From an uncultured Clostridia bacterium (lineage in GTDB: Bacteria > Bacillota > Clostridia > TANB77 > CAG-508), in the NCBI GenBank assembly GCA_944389225.1, contig CALXLP010000007.1:1-54694 (forward strand): 54,694 nt of DNA, given 5' to 3'. The translations under genes and the position numbers were made by a program. Shown here piece after piece: positions 37,423-46,441 of the stretch; the first letter of the stretch is position 1; each line of letters starts with the position of its first letter. The notes under the pieces are model-generated. The model worked only from the letters and a program-made list of their open reading frames with translations, ran no database searches and was not told the DNA's origin.

Positions 37423-38736
37423 CTAATAAATACAATTTCTAAAACCAAAACATTCTCTTTCATTCCATGAATTTGCCCAAGAATTCCAACAAGCTGCCAT
37501 ATACAATCCATTGTCTCCATAATAACCACCTCTTATAACAACTGGTAATGAATAATTGTTATCTGCAGTATTATAGTTTCCTAATGTATAGCAAAATGTA
37601 TTTCCTGTAAAATCATAGATATTTACCACTCTATTTTCTTCTGAAGCACCTGTAGTAATTATTGTCCTTTGTTCTTTTTTCTTTATTGTATTTTCAACTG
37701 CCTCAGAATTTGTATTAAAGTCTATCCATGTATTTTCTCCATCTATCGCATATTTTCCTCTATCCAAGTGCATATCATGGTTTGAATAATTTCCCCATTT
37801 TTCACTATCTTCAGCTATATCTGCTACTGTCAATTCATCACTTTTTACTTCTAAAAATTTGCATGCTAAATTATATTGAATATCATACATTAAACTACTT
37901 GTTCTATTTCCTAAACTATATGTTTCACAAATATTTTCTGCCTCTTCAATTGTTACCCAATTATATGGATACATATCAATTTTTACAGCTGATTGGGTTG
38001 CATTACTGCTTTCCGTTCTTGGTTCAAGACTTCCCATTTCATATCTTCCGATATAAAAACCACCATTTTCTTTGATACTATTTAACATTTTCATATAATT
38101 ATTGTTATATTCTTCCTCTGTCATTCCACAACCTTCATACCATATATCAGAATTTGTTAATCCCCAACCCCAAGTATCTTTATAATCAATTGAATATTCA
38201 TTTAAAGCATTATATAGTTCTTCTTTTGTATTTGCATCTTTCGTAATACTTTTAGGCACTTCTATCCATACATATTCATTTCCATTTTTATCTGCAATTA
38301 CTAATCCAGAATTCAAATCTCCCTCTACATACTTGCAATCATCGTCTGGATAATATGGTGTTGTTTCCTCTGTACTTGGTAATGGCTTATTCATAAAAAT
38401 AATATCTCTACTTCCAATGACCACATGTCCATTTTCTTCTATTTGTCCTCTTTCTTCTGATGTAATCAAACCTTCCTCTTCTAAATTATCTAACAATTCA
38501 TCTAATGCTTGTGCTGTGTTTTCTGTCAAATAACTATCTGATTGCTGTTCTACTTTCCATAAATCTTTTCTTTCCTCTACGGTTGCTCCTCTTGTTTCTA
38601 TACTTGCTTCACTTGCCCTTGTTAAAATTCCATTGTTTCCTGTCAATGTTGCAATCGCTACACCTGCCAAGATTAATAACACAACAATTGTAATTACTAA
38701 TGCAATAAGTGTAATTCCTTTTTTTCTTCTTAACAT
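37423..38736 (-). CDS. Pilin-like (type IV N-methylation) surface protein with FGE/C-lectin-like C terminus
   Basis: The 437-residue protein begins with a type III-like prepilin leader and helix: MLRRKKG followed by ITLIALVITIVVLLILAG, with G-I as the cleavage site, then a hydrophobic helix to about residue 30. The large exported part contains ENGGFYIGRYEMG and ends VVIRGGYYGDN...CFGFRNCIY. These are weak hallmarks of the formylglycine-enzyme/C-type-lectin fold, which some phage and bacterial proteins use for binding and which diversity-generating retroelements target. No reverse transcriptase or template repeat is in the window. It is a single gene with its own terminator. Confidence 0.75.
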   Translation of the reverse strand: MLRRKKGITLIALVITIVVLLILAGVAIATLTGNNGILTRASEASIETRGATVEERKDLWKVEQQSDSYLTENTAQALDELLDNLEEEGLITSEERGQIEENGHVVIGSRDIIFMNKPLPSTEETTPYYPDDDCKYVEGDLNSGLVIADKNGNEYVWIEVPKSITKDANTKEELYNALNEYSIDYKDTWGWGLTNSDIWYEGCGMTEEEYNNNYMKMLNSIKENGGFYIGRYEMGSLEPRTESSNATQSAVKIDMYPYNWVTIEEAENICETYSLGNRTSSLMYDIQYNLACKFLEVKSDELTVADIAEDSEKWGNYSNHDMHLDRGKYAIDGENTWIDFNTNSEAVENTIKKKEQRTIITTGASEENRVVNIYDFTGNTFCYTLGNYNTADNNYSLPVVIRGGYYGDNGLYMAACWNSWANSWNERECFGFRNCIY

Positions 38737-38883
38737 TTGTATTTTTCCCCCTCATTTGTTTGTAGTTTATTTTTTTAGCATATCAATAAATTTCATAAAA
38801 AAATACCCTACTTTTGTCTGGTATTTTTTAATGCTTTTTTGTGGGACAATTAATCATATCAATCATTAATTGGAGGGATATAT

Positions 38884-39096
38884 ATGTTTGAAATTTCTAA
38901 ATACAAAAAAAGTAATGTAAAAATTTCTATTCGATTACCTGAAAATATGAATGAAATATTGAAAAAAATCGCCAAAAAAGAAAATATGAGTTTTAATAAT
39001 GTCATTGTTAGTTGCATCCAAAATTCTTTAGATGAAATGGAATTAGATAAATACAAAAATGTTGATATCTATGATGATAAAGAATTAAAAGTTTAA
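38884..39096 (+). CDS. Ribbon-helix-helix (Arc/CopG-like) small DNA-binding protein
   Basis: The 70-residue protein has the beta-strand-helix-helix pattern NVKISIRLPENMNEILKKIAKKENMSFNNVIVSCIQNSL (about residues 11-49), typical of CopG/Arc repressors, then an acidic tail. TTGGAGGGATATAT precedes ATG. It is divergent from the pilin-like gene and has its own terminator. No partner toxin is adjacent, so it is perhaps a stand-alone regulator. Confidence 0.78.
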   Translation: MFEISKYKKSNVKISIRLPENMNEILKKIAKKENMSFNNVIVSCIQNSLDEMELDKYKNVDIYDDKELKV

Positions 39097-39138
39097 AAAA
39101 ACAAATACTAATTTCTTTTTATTAGTATTTGCTTTTTT
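39097..39138. terminator. Bidirectional terminator
   Basis: CAAATACTAAT pairs with ATTAGTATTTG, flanked by A and T runs, between the convergent ribbon-helix-helix and membrane-protein genes. Confidence 0.8.
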
Positions 39139-39145
39139 ATTCTTT

Positions 39146-40510
39146 TTATGTTTCTTTTACTTTTTCTTTTTTATAGATTACAAATAAATTTTTGATACAT
39201 ATTAATATACCACATAAAAATATAAGCATATGTCTATACACAAATCTAGGATGTAAAAGTGTATGATTTGCCAGTACTACATACCATACCAAAGGCATCA
39301 TAGATATCATTAAAAATGGTAAACTTTCTTTTATATATTCTGACCTATTTTGTAATTTAATTTGCATATTATGTATAGTCATAAATCTAACAATTACCAT
39401 GATAATAAGCAAAATTAAAATATATTGTATATTATTTAACAAAAAGATTCTTAATTCTTCTAACAATTCTAATCCACTATTTGGATTATATCTTTCTGTT
39501 CTATAAAATACTTGTGTAATTGCTGATTTTATTAATCCTTCCTGATACAATATATCATATATTATCCACTTACTTACCCATGTGAATATATATCCAACAA
39601 ACCATATAACAGTTGATTTCAATATAATTTTTATAAATGTTTTACAATCTTTTTCTTCCTTTTGTTTAGCTAATATATAAATACATAATGGCATTGCAAG
39701 TGTAATTAAAGGTACTGTTAAGAAGTCTACAAAATTTGTTATACAACCTATTACAAAAAAATACATATATAGATTTTGTATTCTATCAATTCGTTTTAAT
39801 AAAATAATGCAAGATATCATCATCACAATAAATACTGGACTGCTTTCTAATGAGTATGATACGAAAAAATATCCTTGCATAAAAAGTGCATATCCAAATA
39901 TTATTGCTATGATTGTTCCCAGTTGTTTTCTTAATAAATACATTAAGTAGATAAACATGGCAATAAATAAAACGAGTAGCAAAATCCTTATTCCCATGAT
40001 GTTAAAAAAGATTAACAATATTCTATATATTGGCATATATCCATGCCAGTACCTACCATATGTAATTGATGTATCTATTTTTCCCTCTAAAAAATCATGT
40101 AATTCTCCTACTGGATTATATTCATCTGTTATATTAACAATCATTTCTCCATTTTCATCCACATTAATAGATGCTAATTCGCCTAATGTATCTGTTAATC
40201 CTCTCTTTGTTTCCCCTTTTTTATAATTTTTTCTCATAGACATATACGAATATATGGGATCCGTATTATCTATAGAGTATGCTTCATTTATAATGATTGC
40301 ATCTGTATAATTATTATTCTTAATTGGTGAAAATTCCGCTATTTGATATGCATTTCCTTCTTTTAAAAGAATATCTGAAGAACTTTTCACATTTTCTTCT
40401 ATCATTTCTGATGGAAATAAAGAAGTGATGTATAGACTAAGATTAAATATAATAAATAAGATGCCCCATACTTTTGCATATTTTATTATTTTTTTAAATA
40501 TGTTTTTCAT
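39146..40510 (-). CDS. Polytopic membrane protein, glycosyltransferase-like
   Basis: The 454-residue integral membrane protein has about ten hydrophobic helices. The first (about 14-32) is followed by a large extracytoplasmic loop (about 33-150, with WHGYMPIYRIL). The topology, and its place 5 nt downstream of a family 2 glycosyltransferase gene, suggest a GT-C-like enzyme or polyprenyl-glycan flippase partner in surface polysaccharide or glycoprotein making. No catalytic motif is certain. Confidence 0.7.
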   Translation of the reverse strand: MKNIFKKIIKYAKVWGILFIIFNLSLYITSLFPSEMIEENVKSSSDILLKEGNAYQIAEFSPIKNNNYTDAIIINEAYSIDNTDPIYSYMSMRKNYKKGETKRGLTDTLGELASINVDENGEMIVNITDEYNPVGELHDFLEGKIDTSITYGRYWHGYMPIYRILLIFFNIMGIRILLLVLFIAMFIYLMYLLRKQLGTIIAIIFGYALFMQGYFFVSYSLESSPVFIVMMISCIILLKRIDRIQNLYMYFFVIGCITNFVDFLTVPLITLAMPLCIYILAKQKEEKDCKTFIKIILKSTVIWFVGYIFTWVSKWIIYDILYQEGLIKSAITQVFYRTERYNPNSGLELLEELRIFLLNNIQYILILLIIMVIVRFMTIHNMQIKLQNRSEYIKESLPFLMISMMPLVWYVVLANHTLLHPRFVYRHMLIFLCGILICIKNLFVIYKKEKVKET

Positions 40511-40514
40511 ATGT

Positions 40515-41228
40515 TCATAATTCCTTTATCTTATATTTATTTTTATTCATTGCTAATTTACAAATTAGCATGACATGTCTTATGCCATCTCGTATTGTTC
40601 GTATATGAGACTTTTTGTGTCTTAAATCTTTTCTTAAAATTGTTGGTACCTCTAAAATTTTTAGGTTATTTATTTTTGCTTTTATAATCATTTCAGAAGC
40701 ATATTCCATTCCGCCTTGAACTAAATGTATCTTTTTCATACTTTCTGTATTATATGCTCTTAATCCACAATGATAATCTTTAACAGGTGTATGAAAAAAG
40801 AAATTGGCAAATGCAGATAACCCTTTTACCCCTATTTTATGTGATGTAGACATAGCACCTTTTTCTATACCACCTTGAAATCGATTGCCTACTACTAAAT
40901 CATATCCCTCTCTCAAGCCTTTTATATAGTCTTGCAAATTGCTAAAATCATAACTTCCATCACTATCTCCCATAATACAGTACTTACCATTTGCATGATT
41001 CATACCATTGATTAACGTATTTCCATATCCTTTTTTCTTGCAAATCGTTACTCTTACACCATTGTTTTTAGCAATTCGTCTACTATTATCTTTACTAAGA
41101 TTATCAGCTACTAAGATTTCTGCATCAAGTTGATTTTCTTGTATGCATTTCTTTATTTCTTTTATACAATATTCTAATGATTTTTCTTCATTTAAACATG
41201 GTAATATGAATGTAATTTCTTTCTCCAT
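40515..41228 (-). CDS. Family 2 glycosyltransferase (polyprenol-phosphate type)
   Basis: The 237-residue GT2 enzyme has ITFILPCLNEEKSLEYCI, the nucleotide-sugar site EILVADNLSKDNS, and the metal motif IMGDSDGSYD (DxD-like), then VVGNRFQGG and FHTPVKDYHCGLRAY. It resembles dolichol/undecaprenyl-phosphate mannosyl- or glucosyltransferases, without a membrane anchor. It is transcribed with the adjoining membrane protein, which may use its lipid-linked product. Confidence 0.9.
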   Translation of the reverse strand: MEKEITFILPCLNEEKSLEYCIKEIKKCIQENQLDAEILVADNLSKDNSRRIAKNNGVRVTICKKKGYGNTLINGMNHANGKYCIMGDSDGSYDFSNLQDYIKGLREGYDLVVGNRFQGGIEKGAMSTSHKIGVKGLSAFANFFFHTPVKDYHCGLRAYNTESMKKIHLVQGGMEYASEMIIKAKINNLKILEVPTILRKDLRHKKSHIRTIRDGIRHVMLICKLAMNKNKYKIKEL

Positions 41229-41333
41229 TTGTATTTCTCCCTATCATTTTCCATTTATTTATATCATACCATATCTTTTATTTCAATATTAACCTTATTA
41301 AGATAATTATTCAGTATATAATTTTTTTTAATA

Positions 41334-41515
41334 ATGAGTTCTTAAATATTTATTTTTCATAAATGACGAATGCGATTGGAGTGCTTGTAGCCTTTCTTCA
41401 TATAAAAGAAATGAGGAAGCGGGAATAGCGAGAGGCTCGTTTCTTTTATAGTTAGAAAGGCTAGAGCACGTATTGAGTCAAGGAATTTATGAAAAATAAA
41501 TATTTAAGAAGTCAT
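41334..41515. repeat. 182-bp palindromic element with 31-bp arms
   Basis: Arms at 41334-41364 and 41485-41515 are complementary with one mismatch (core TTAAATATTTATTTTTCATA). The 120-nt interior has a second stem (GTGCTTGTAGCCTTTCT with AGAAAGGCTAGAGCAC) and an inner stem (ATAAAAGAAATGAG with CTCGTTTCTTTTAT) closing a G-rich loop. The GC content of the interior exceeds the surroundings. No open frame is present. It occupies much of the 386-bp gap between the GT2 gene and clpX. Confidence 0.78.
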
Positions 41516-41572
41516 TTAATCTACAATATCCTTACTACTGAATAGTTCTATGAAAATCATAAATATGCACAT

Positions 41573-41607
41573 AAAAAAACTACTCTTGATCACATCAAAA
41601 GTAGTTC
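41573..41607 (-). terminator. Terminator after clpX
   Basis: Minus strand AACTACTTTTGAT pairs with ATCAAGAGTAGTT followed by T7, 8 nt after the clpX stop. Confidence 0.85.
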
Positions 41608-41614
41608 TTTATTT

Positions 41615-42937
41615 CTATGCAGTTTCTTTTTCTTCATTTTCTGGCACTTGTCTTTTCTTTTTACCTTTTTGTTGTTTTGGTTTATTATTATTTACAACAA
41701 TATCTGGTGCCTCATTATTTAATATCGTTTGTTTTGTAATAATACATTTTTCAATATTTGGATTTGATGGGATATCAAACATGATATCTCTCATTCTTTC
41801 TTCAATAATAGAACGCAATCCTCTTGCTCCTGTCTTTCTTTCAATTGCTTTATCTACAATTGCACCTAATGCCTCTTCTTCAAATATTAATTCTACACCA
41901 TCAATTTCAAATAATTTTTGATATTGTTTGATTAGTGAATTTTTAGGTTCTTTTAATATTGCAATTAATGCATTTCTATCTAACTCTTGTAATGTTGCCA
42001 CAATTGGTAATCTTCCAATAAATTCTGGAATTAAACCAAATTTTAGTAAATCTTGTGGTAATAACTCTTTGAAAACTTCATATTGACTAACATCTTTTGT
42101 ACTCTCTATTTTAGAACCAAATCCGATAGATTTTTTTCCTGTTCTATCTTTGATAATATTTTCTAATCCTTCAAATGCCCCTCCACAGATAATTAATATA
42201 TTTTCTGTATTAATTTGGATCAACTCTTGATTTGGATGTTTTCTTCCTCCTTGTGGTGGTACTGATGCTATGGTTCCTTCAATAATTTTTAGTAAGGCTT
42301 GTTGTACACCTTCTCCACTAACATCTCTTGTAATAGATGGGTTTTCTGATTTTCTAGTAATTTTATCAATTTCATCTATATAAATAATACCTTTTTCTGC
42401 TTTTTGTACATCTCCATCTGCTGCTTGAATAAGTTTTAATAAGATATTTTCTACATCTTCTCCAACATATCCAGCTTCTGTTAATGTTGTTGCATCAGCA
42501 ATTGCAAATGGTACATCTAAAATTCTTGCCAAAGTTCTTGCAAGTAGCGTTTTTCCACATCCTGTTGGTCCTAACAATAAAATGTTACTTTTTTGTATTT
42601 CTACATCATCATCCTTACTTGCATATTCTTCATGTGCAATTCTTTTATAATGGTTATATACTGCAACAGATAATGTTTTTTTGGCATCTTCTTGCCCAAT
42701 GACATAATCATCTAATACTTTTTTAATTTCTCTTGGACTTGGAATATCATTTAATTCATTTAATGTATATCCTGCTTTATCATCATCATAAAGCTCTGCT
42801 TCTATAATACTATTGCAAAGATCAATACATTCATCACAAATATATACACCCGGACCCGCTACAATTTTTCTTACATTTTCTTGCGCCTTACCACAAAATG
42901 AACATCTTACACTTTTTGGTACATCATTTTTTGCCAT
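41615..42937 (-). CDS. clpX: ATP-dependent Clp protease ATP-binding subunit ClpX
   Basis: This AAA+ unfoldase feeds ClpP and recognises ssrA-tagged proteins (ssrA is at 15819). The 440-residue protein has the zinc-binding domain (CSFCGKAQ...CDECIDLC), Walker [19 protein letters not shown], Walker [11 protein letters not shown], the IGF-like ClpP-docking loop region (KSIGFGS) and sensor segments. A lysine-rich C-terminal tail is added. It follows clpP by about 100 nt. Confidence 0.98.
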   Translation of the reverse strand: MAKNDVPKSVRCSFCGKAQENVRKIVAGPGVYICDECIDLCNSIIEAELYDDDKAGYTLNELNDIPSPREIKKVLDDYVIGQEDAKKTLSVAVYNHYKRIAHEEYASKDDDVEIQKSNILLLGPTGCGKTLLARTLARILDVPFAIADATTLTEAGYVGEDVENILLKLIQAADGDVQKAEKGIIYIDEIDKITRKSENPSITRDVSGEGVQQALLKIIEGTIASVPPQGGRKHPNQELIQINTENILIICGGAFEGLENIIKDRTGKKSIGFGSKIESTKDVSQYEVFKELLPQDLLKFGLIPEFIGRLPIVATLQELDRNALIAILKEPKNSLIKQYQKLFEIDGVELIFEEEALGAIVDKAIERKTGARGLRSIIEERMRDIMFDIPSNPNIEKCIITKQTILNNEAPDIVVNNNKPKQQKGKKKRQVPENEEKETA

Positions 42938-43037
42938 TTCATTCTCTCCTTAATTTTTAAAATCTCTTATATTATATTAAATTTAATAATTATTATACAC
43001 TAATTTTATCTGTTCATTCTATATAAAAAGATTTTAT

Positions 43038-43643
43038 TTATTTTCTTTTGTCCATAATTCCATCAATTAATCCATATTTTAAAGCTTCTTCTGCTGTCAT
43101 GTAATTATCTCTTTCTGTATCTTTTTCTATTTGTTCAACTGTTTGTCCTGTTCTATCACTTAAGAATTTTGTTAATTTTTCTCTTGTTTTTACTAAGTGA
43201 TCTGCATGAATTTTAATTTCTGTTGCTTGACCTGAAAGTCCGCCACCACCGATTAATGGTTGATGAATTAAGATTTCTGCATTTGGTGTTGCAAATCTTT
43301 TTCCTTTTTCTCCAGCAGCTAATAGCGCTGCTCCCATACTAGCTGCCATTCCTATACAGATTGTTGATACTGGGCATTTTATATAATTCATTGTATCTAT
43401 AATTCCCATTCCGTCTGTAATAGAACCTCCTGGTGAATTAATATATAAGTTGATATCTTTGTCTGGATCTTCTGATTCTAAGAATAATAATTGTGCAATC
43501 ACTAAACTTGCTGTTGTTGGATTAACATCTTCTCCTAAAAAGATAATTCTGTCTTTTAATAATCTTGAGAAAATATCATAAGATCTTTCTCCTTTGCTAG
43601 TTTGCTCTATAACATAAGGTACTAAACTTGCTTTTTCTAACAT
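43038..43643 (-). CDS. clpP: ATP-dependent Clp protease proteolytic subunit ClpP
   Basis: This serine protease has its catalytic Ser in [16 protein letters not shown], His in [18 protein letters not shown], and Asp in [22 protein letters not shown] 43643 with AAAGGAGGAATTTAAT is the clear start (201 residues); the in-frame ATG at 43697 would add 18 residues and lacks a ribosome site. Order tig-clpP-clpX is conserved. Confidence 0.97.
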   Translation of the reverse strand: MLEKASLVPYVIEQTSKGERSYDIFSRLLKDRIIFLGEDVNPTTASLVIAQLLFLESEDPDKDINLYINSPGGSITDGMGIIDTMNYIKCPVSTICIGMAASMGAALLAAGEKGKRFATPNAEILIHQPLIGGGGLSGQATEIKIHADHLVKTREKLTKFLSDRTGQTVEQIEKDTERDNYMTAEEALKYGLIDGIMDKRK

Positions 43644-43740
43644 ATTAAATTCCTCCTTTAAATTTTTATTGGTTTTATTGAACTCTTTTATTTTCATTTT
43701 GACAATTATAATAACTATATGCTACCGAATTATGATTGTC

Positions 43741-43784
43741 AAAAAAGCTGGGGTTAAAATTTAACTATGAAATTTAACACCCCA
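43741..43784 (-). terminator. Terminator between tig and clpP
   Basis: Minus strand GGGGTGTTAAATTT pairs with AAATTTTAACCCC and is followed by GCTTTTTT. Confidence 0.75.
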
Positions 43785-43802
43785 ACCTTTCATGATTTTA
43801 TT

Positions 43803-45089
43803 CTATTTTATTTTTGCATTTTCTACTAAAAATTCAATTGCTTTTTCTGATTCTAATCCTTGTTTGATGTAATTTCTTACATTTTCATTTTTTAAGAATT
43901 CTTCATCATTTTCTCTACCATAATTTTTAGCCATTTCTTTTATTTTTTCATCTATATCGATGTCTGCTACCTCTATTTTTTCAGCTTTAATAACTGCTTC
44001 AATTGCTAAACGAGATTTGATTGCTTCAATTGCTTGAGGCTCATATTCTTTTTGCATTTCTTCTCTTGTTTTACCCATCATTTGAAGATATTGATCTAAT
44101 TTTAATCCTTGATATGATAATCTTTGTTCCATATCTTTTAACATATTTTCTGTTTCTGTTTCTATCATTCCTGATGGAATATCCACTTTTACATTTTCAC
44201 ATACTGCTTTGATAACAGCATCTTGTGTTTCATATTTTGCTCTTTCATCATTTTGTTTTTGTTGTTTTTCTTTAATACTTTCTTTTAATTCTTTTAATGT
44301 ATCAAATTCGCTAACATCTTTTGCAAATTCATCATCTAATGCTGGTAATTCTTTTTTCTTGATTTCATTTACTTTTACTTTAAATGTAGCATCTTTTCCT
44401 GCTAAATCTTTTGAAAAATATTCATCTGGGAATTTTACTTTAATATCTTTTTCTTCATCAATTTTCATTCCAATAATTTGGTCTTCAAATCCTGGGATAA
44501 ATGTATTGCTTCCAATTTCTAAGTCATGATTTTCTGCTTTTCCGCCTTCAAAAGCCACTCCATCTACAAATCCTTCAAAATTAATATTTGCAATATCTCC
44601 TTTTTCTACAGGTCTATCTTCTACAGATATTAATCTTGAGTTATGTTCTTGCATATGTCCTAATTCATGCTCTACATCTTCGTCTGTTACTTTATATTCA
44701 ATTTTTTTAATTTCTACACCTTTATATTTTCCAAGTTCTGCTTCTGGTTTTGTTTGGAATACAGCTGTAAAAATTAAGTCTTGTCCTTTTCCAATTTGTG
44801 TTACTTCTATATCTGGTCTACTAACAACTTCTAATTTATTTTCTTCTACTGCTTTTTCTAATTCTTCTGGAACCACTTCATTAAAAGCATCTTCATAGAA
44901 TATTTCTTTTCCATAATATTTTTCAACAATATTCATTGGAGCTTTACCTTTTCTGAATCCAGGGATATTAAAATATTTTGCACTTTTAAAATATACTTTT
45001 TTAATAGCCTCATCAAATTTTTCAGCTTCTATTGTTACATTTAATTTTACTTCATTTGCGTTTTTTGTTTTTTCTACTTTACATTCCAT
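43803..45089 (-). CDS. tig: Trigger factor
   Basis: Trigger factor is a ribosome-associated chaperone with peptidyl-prolyl isomerase activity. The 428-residue protein has the ribosome-binding motif GFRKGKAP in NIPGFRKGKAPMNIVEKYYG (about residue 43), an FKBP domain (VEKGDIANINFEGFVDGVAFEGGKA, about 153-240) and a long helical C-terminal arm domain. Divergent from rpmB. Confidence 0.98.
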   Translation of the reverse strand: MECKVEKTKNANEVKLNVTIEAEKFDEAIKKVYFKSAKYFNIPGFRKGKAPMNIVEKYYGKEIFYEDAFNEVVPEELEKAVEENKLEVVSRPDIEVTQIGKGQDLIFTAVFQTKPEAELGKYKGVEIKKIEYKVTDEDVEHELGHMQEHNSRLISVEDRPVEKGDIANINFEGFVDGVAFEGGKAENHDLEIGSNTFIPGFEDQIIGMKIDEEKDIKVKFPDEYFSKDLAGKDATFKVKVNEIKKKELPALDDEFAKDVSEFDTLKELKESIKEKQQKQNDERAKYETQDAVIKAVCENVKVDIPSGMIETETENMLKDMEQRLSYQGLKLDQYLQMMGKTREEMQKEYEPQAIEAIKSRLAIEAVIKAEKIEVADIDIDEKIKEMAKNYGRENDEEFLKNENVRNYIKQGLESEKAIEFLVENAKIK

Positions 45090-45257
45090 TCTTATTCAAT
45101 CCTTTCTTTAATCATATAGCTTAATTATTATACCACATTTTTCCTAATTTGCAAGGATTTTTAAATATTTTTTGAAAAAATACTTGTTTTTTTCATACTT
45201 TTGTGTTAAACTTGTTAATAGTCAGTTTATTTTAAAAATTAGGAGGTGCAATTCAGA

Positions 45258-45455
45258 ATGGCTAAATGTGCAATATGTGAAAAATCAGTTAATCATGGAA
45301 ATAAACTTAGCATTACACGTTCTCACATCAGTAAAAGATCACCACGTACTTGGAAACCAAATTTAAGAAGTGTTAAAGTTACAGAAAATGGTGAAACAAA
45401 GAGAATTTATGTATGTGCTAAATGTTTAAGAGATGGAAAAGTAAAGAGAGCATAA
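45258..45455 (+). CDS. rpmB: 50S ribosomal protein L28
   Basis: The 65-residue protein contains CAICEKSVNHGNKLSITRSH and ends YVCAKCLRDGKVKRA, with two CxxC pairs, so it is the zinc-binding form of L28. The start is ATG 45258, preceded by AGGAGGTGCAATTCAG. A small hairpin (AGAGC-ATAA-GCTCT plus T7) overlaps the stop codon and probably ends transcription. In Bacillus, rpmB and spoVM are neighbours, as here. Confidence 0.97.
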   Translation: MAKCAICEKSVNHGNKLSITRSHISKRSPRTWKPNLRSVKVTENGETKRIYVCAKCLRDGKVKRA

Positions 45456-45489
45456 GCTCTTTTTTTGATACAAAATATTTTTAGTATAA

Positions 45490-45524
45490 GGAAAAAGACC
45501 GCAACGAACGCGCGGTCTTTTTCC
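45490..45524. terminator. GC-rich bidirectional terminator
   Basis: GGAAAAAGACCGC and GCGGTCTTTTTCC form a perfect 13-bp stem with loop AACGAACGC. It is much more GC-rich than other terminators here and belongs to the foreign-looking gene next to it. Confidence 0.85.
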
Positions 45525-45526
45525 TG

Positions 45527-45832
45527 TTACTTCCGAAAGACGTCCTCAATAGAACGGATAACTCCTTCCGGAGCCTCCTTTGCGGGTACGTAGCGATCCG
45601 GCATTCTTATTTCGAAATGGCGAGTTTGCTTTTCCTCCCAAGGGACCGTTTTTAAATACCTTACAGTCGTCCACTGATTATTGCTCTGACTGCTGACATG
45701 TAAATAGTCCCTTGTTAGCGAATATCCTGCTTTCAAAAGAACCATATACGCTAATACCATGTTCCATGGAAATTTAGCGTCAATTCTTATTCCTTCTTCT
45801 CCCATCCGTTCTGAGACTTTTTCTTCTTTCAT
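45527..45832 (-). CDS. Small hypothetical protein of foreign composition
   Basis: The 101-residue soluble protein is not recognised. Features are FPWNMVLAYMVLLKAGYSLTR and a C-terminal DRYVPAKEAPEGVIRSIEDVF. Codon use is unlike the neighbours: CGC, GTC, GAC, CTC-rich and two in-frame CGG (in SERMG and VFRK), giving a visibly higher GC content. AGGAGGAGTTACA precedes ATG 45832, so the start is sound. Together with its own GC-rich terminator it looks like a recently gained cassette between rpmB and spoVM. Confidence 0.72.
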   Translation of the reverse strand: MKEEKVSERMGEEGIRIDAKFPWNMVLAYMVLLKAGYSLTRDYLHVSSQSNNQWTTVRYLKTVPWEEKQTRHFEIRMPDRYVPAKEAPEGVIRSIEDVFRK

Positions 45833-45962
45833 TGTAACTCCTCCTATTTTCTTTTGTATGACAAATTTTTCTGTCATCCTTTTAATTATATCACTTTTTA
45901 TACATTTTCTCAAATTTTATGTTAATTTTTTTACTTTCTTCCCTTTTTATTATACAAAACTA

Positions 45963-46043
45963 TTAATTTTTATCTTTAATTCCAAAAATTAGTTTTACAA
46001 AACCTCTCAAAAATTTTGGAACTTTTTTAACTACAATCGTCAT
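45963..46043 (-). CDS. spoVM: Stage V sporulation protein M (SpoVM)
   Basis: SpoVM is a 26-residue amphipathic peptide that marks the convex forespore membrane and recruits SpoIVA to start the spore coat. The sequence MTIVVKKVPKFLRGFVKLIF followed by GIKDKN has the same length as Bacillus SpoVM and shares the central PKFL with the helix-breaking proline, followed by an amphipathic helix. GGAGGG stands eight nt before ATG. The neighbourhood (rpmB beside it, rsgA and rpe nearby) matches its usual place. Confidence 0.88.
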   Translation of the reverse strand: MTIVVKKVPKFLRGFVKLIFGIKDKN

Positions 46044-46064
46044 ATATGTATCCCTCCTTTTATA

Positions 46065-46214
46065 TTAGCATGCTAGCCACATAAATCCAACGCATACCAC
46101 AACTACTCCTATCATAAATAACCAGCCTGTTATTGGAAGTAATAAAACTAATAATATGCCTAATCCTAAACCTATTAAACAAATTGCTAATGTCTTTTTA
46201 AACAATTTTAACAT
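46065..46214 (-). CDS. Small membrane protein upstream of spoVM
   Basis: A 49-residue product: short basic start (MLKLFKKT) and two hydrophobic segments (ICLIGLGLGILLVLLLPI and WLFMIGVVVVCVGFMWL) ending in Cys. GGAGGTAATAAGC precedes ATG 46214. It runs in the same direction as spoVM, ending 21 nt before it, so the two are likely co-transcribed; a sporulation link is inferred from position only. Confidence 0.72.
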   Translation of the reverse strand: MLKLFKKTLAICLIGLGLGILLVLLLPITGWLFMIGVVVVCVGFMWLAC

Positions 46215-46441
46215 GCTTATTACCTCCATTCTCTTTTGTATATTATATTCCTGACTTTCTTTTATGTTACATTTATGGTAACTCTTTTTAAAACTATCTA
46301 TAAATCAATCTAGATTTCTATTATTAATCCTGTTTACAATTTGTTTCCCACCTTTATCCATTGACTTTTCATTAATTTTTCTTTAAAATATATAGTAATT
46401 TCAAGAAAAGACACAATACTTATCATAAGAAGGGATGATAT

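Noticed and set aside
38798-38832. Terminator-like hairpin (AATACC...GGTATTTTTT) between divergent genes
   Set aside because: It lies in a shared promoter region where no transcript would end; it could be a leader hairpin of the ribbon-helix-helix gene, but the evidence is too thin.
45490-45524. Single CRISPR-like repeat
   Set aside because: The sequence is a perfect terminator stem-loop and occurs once; no array exists in the window.
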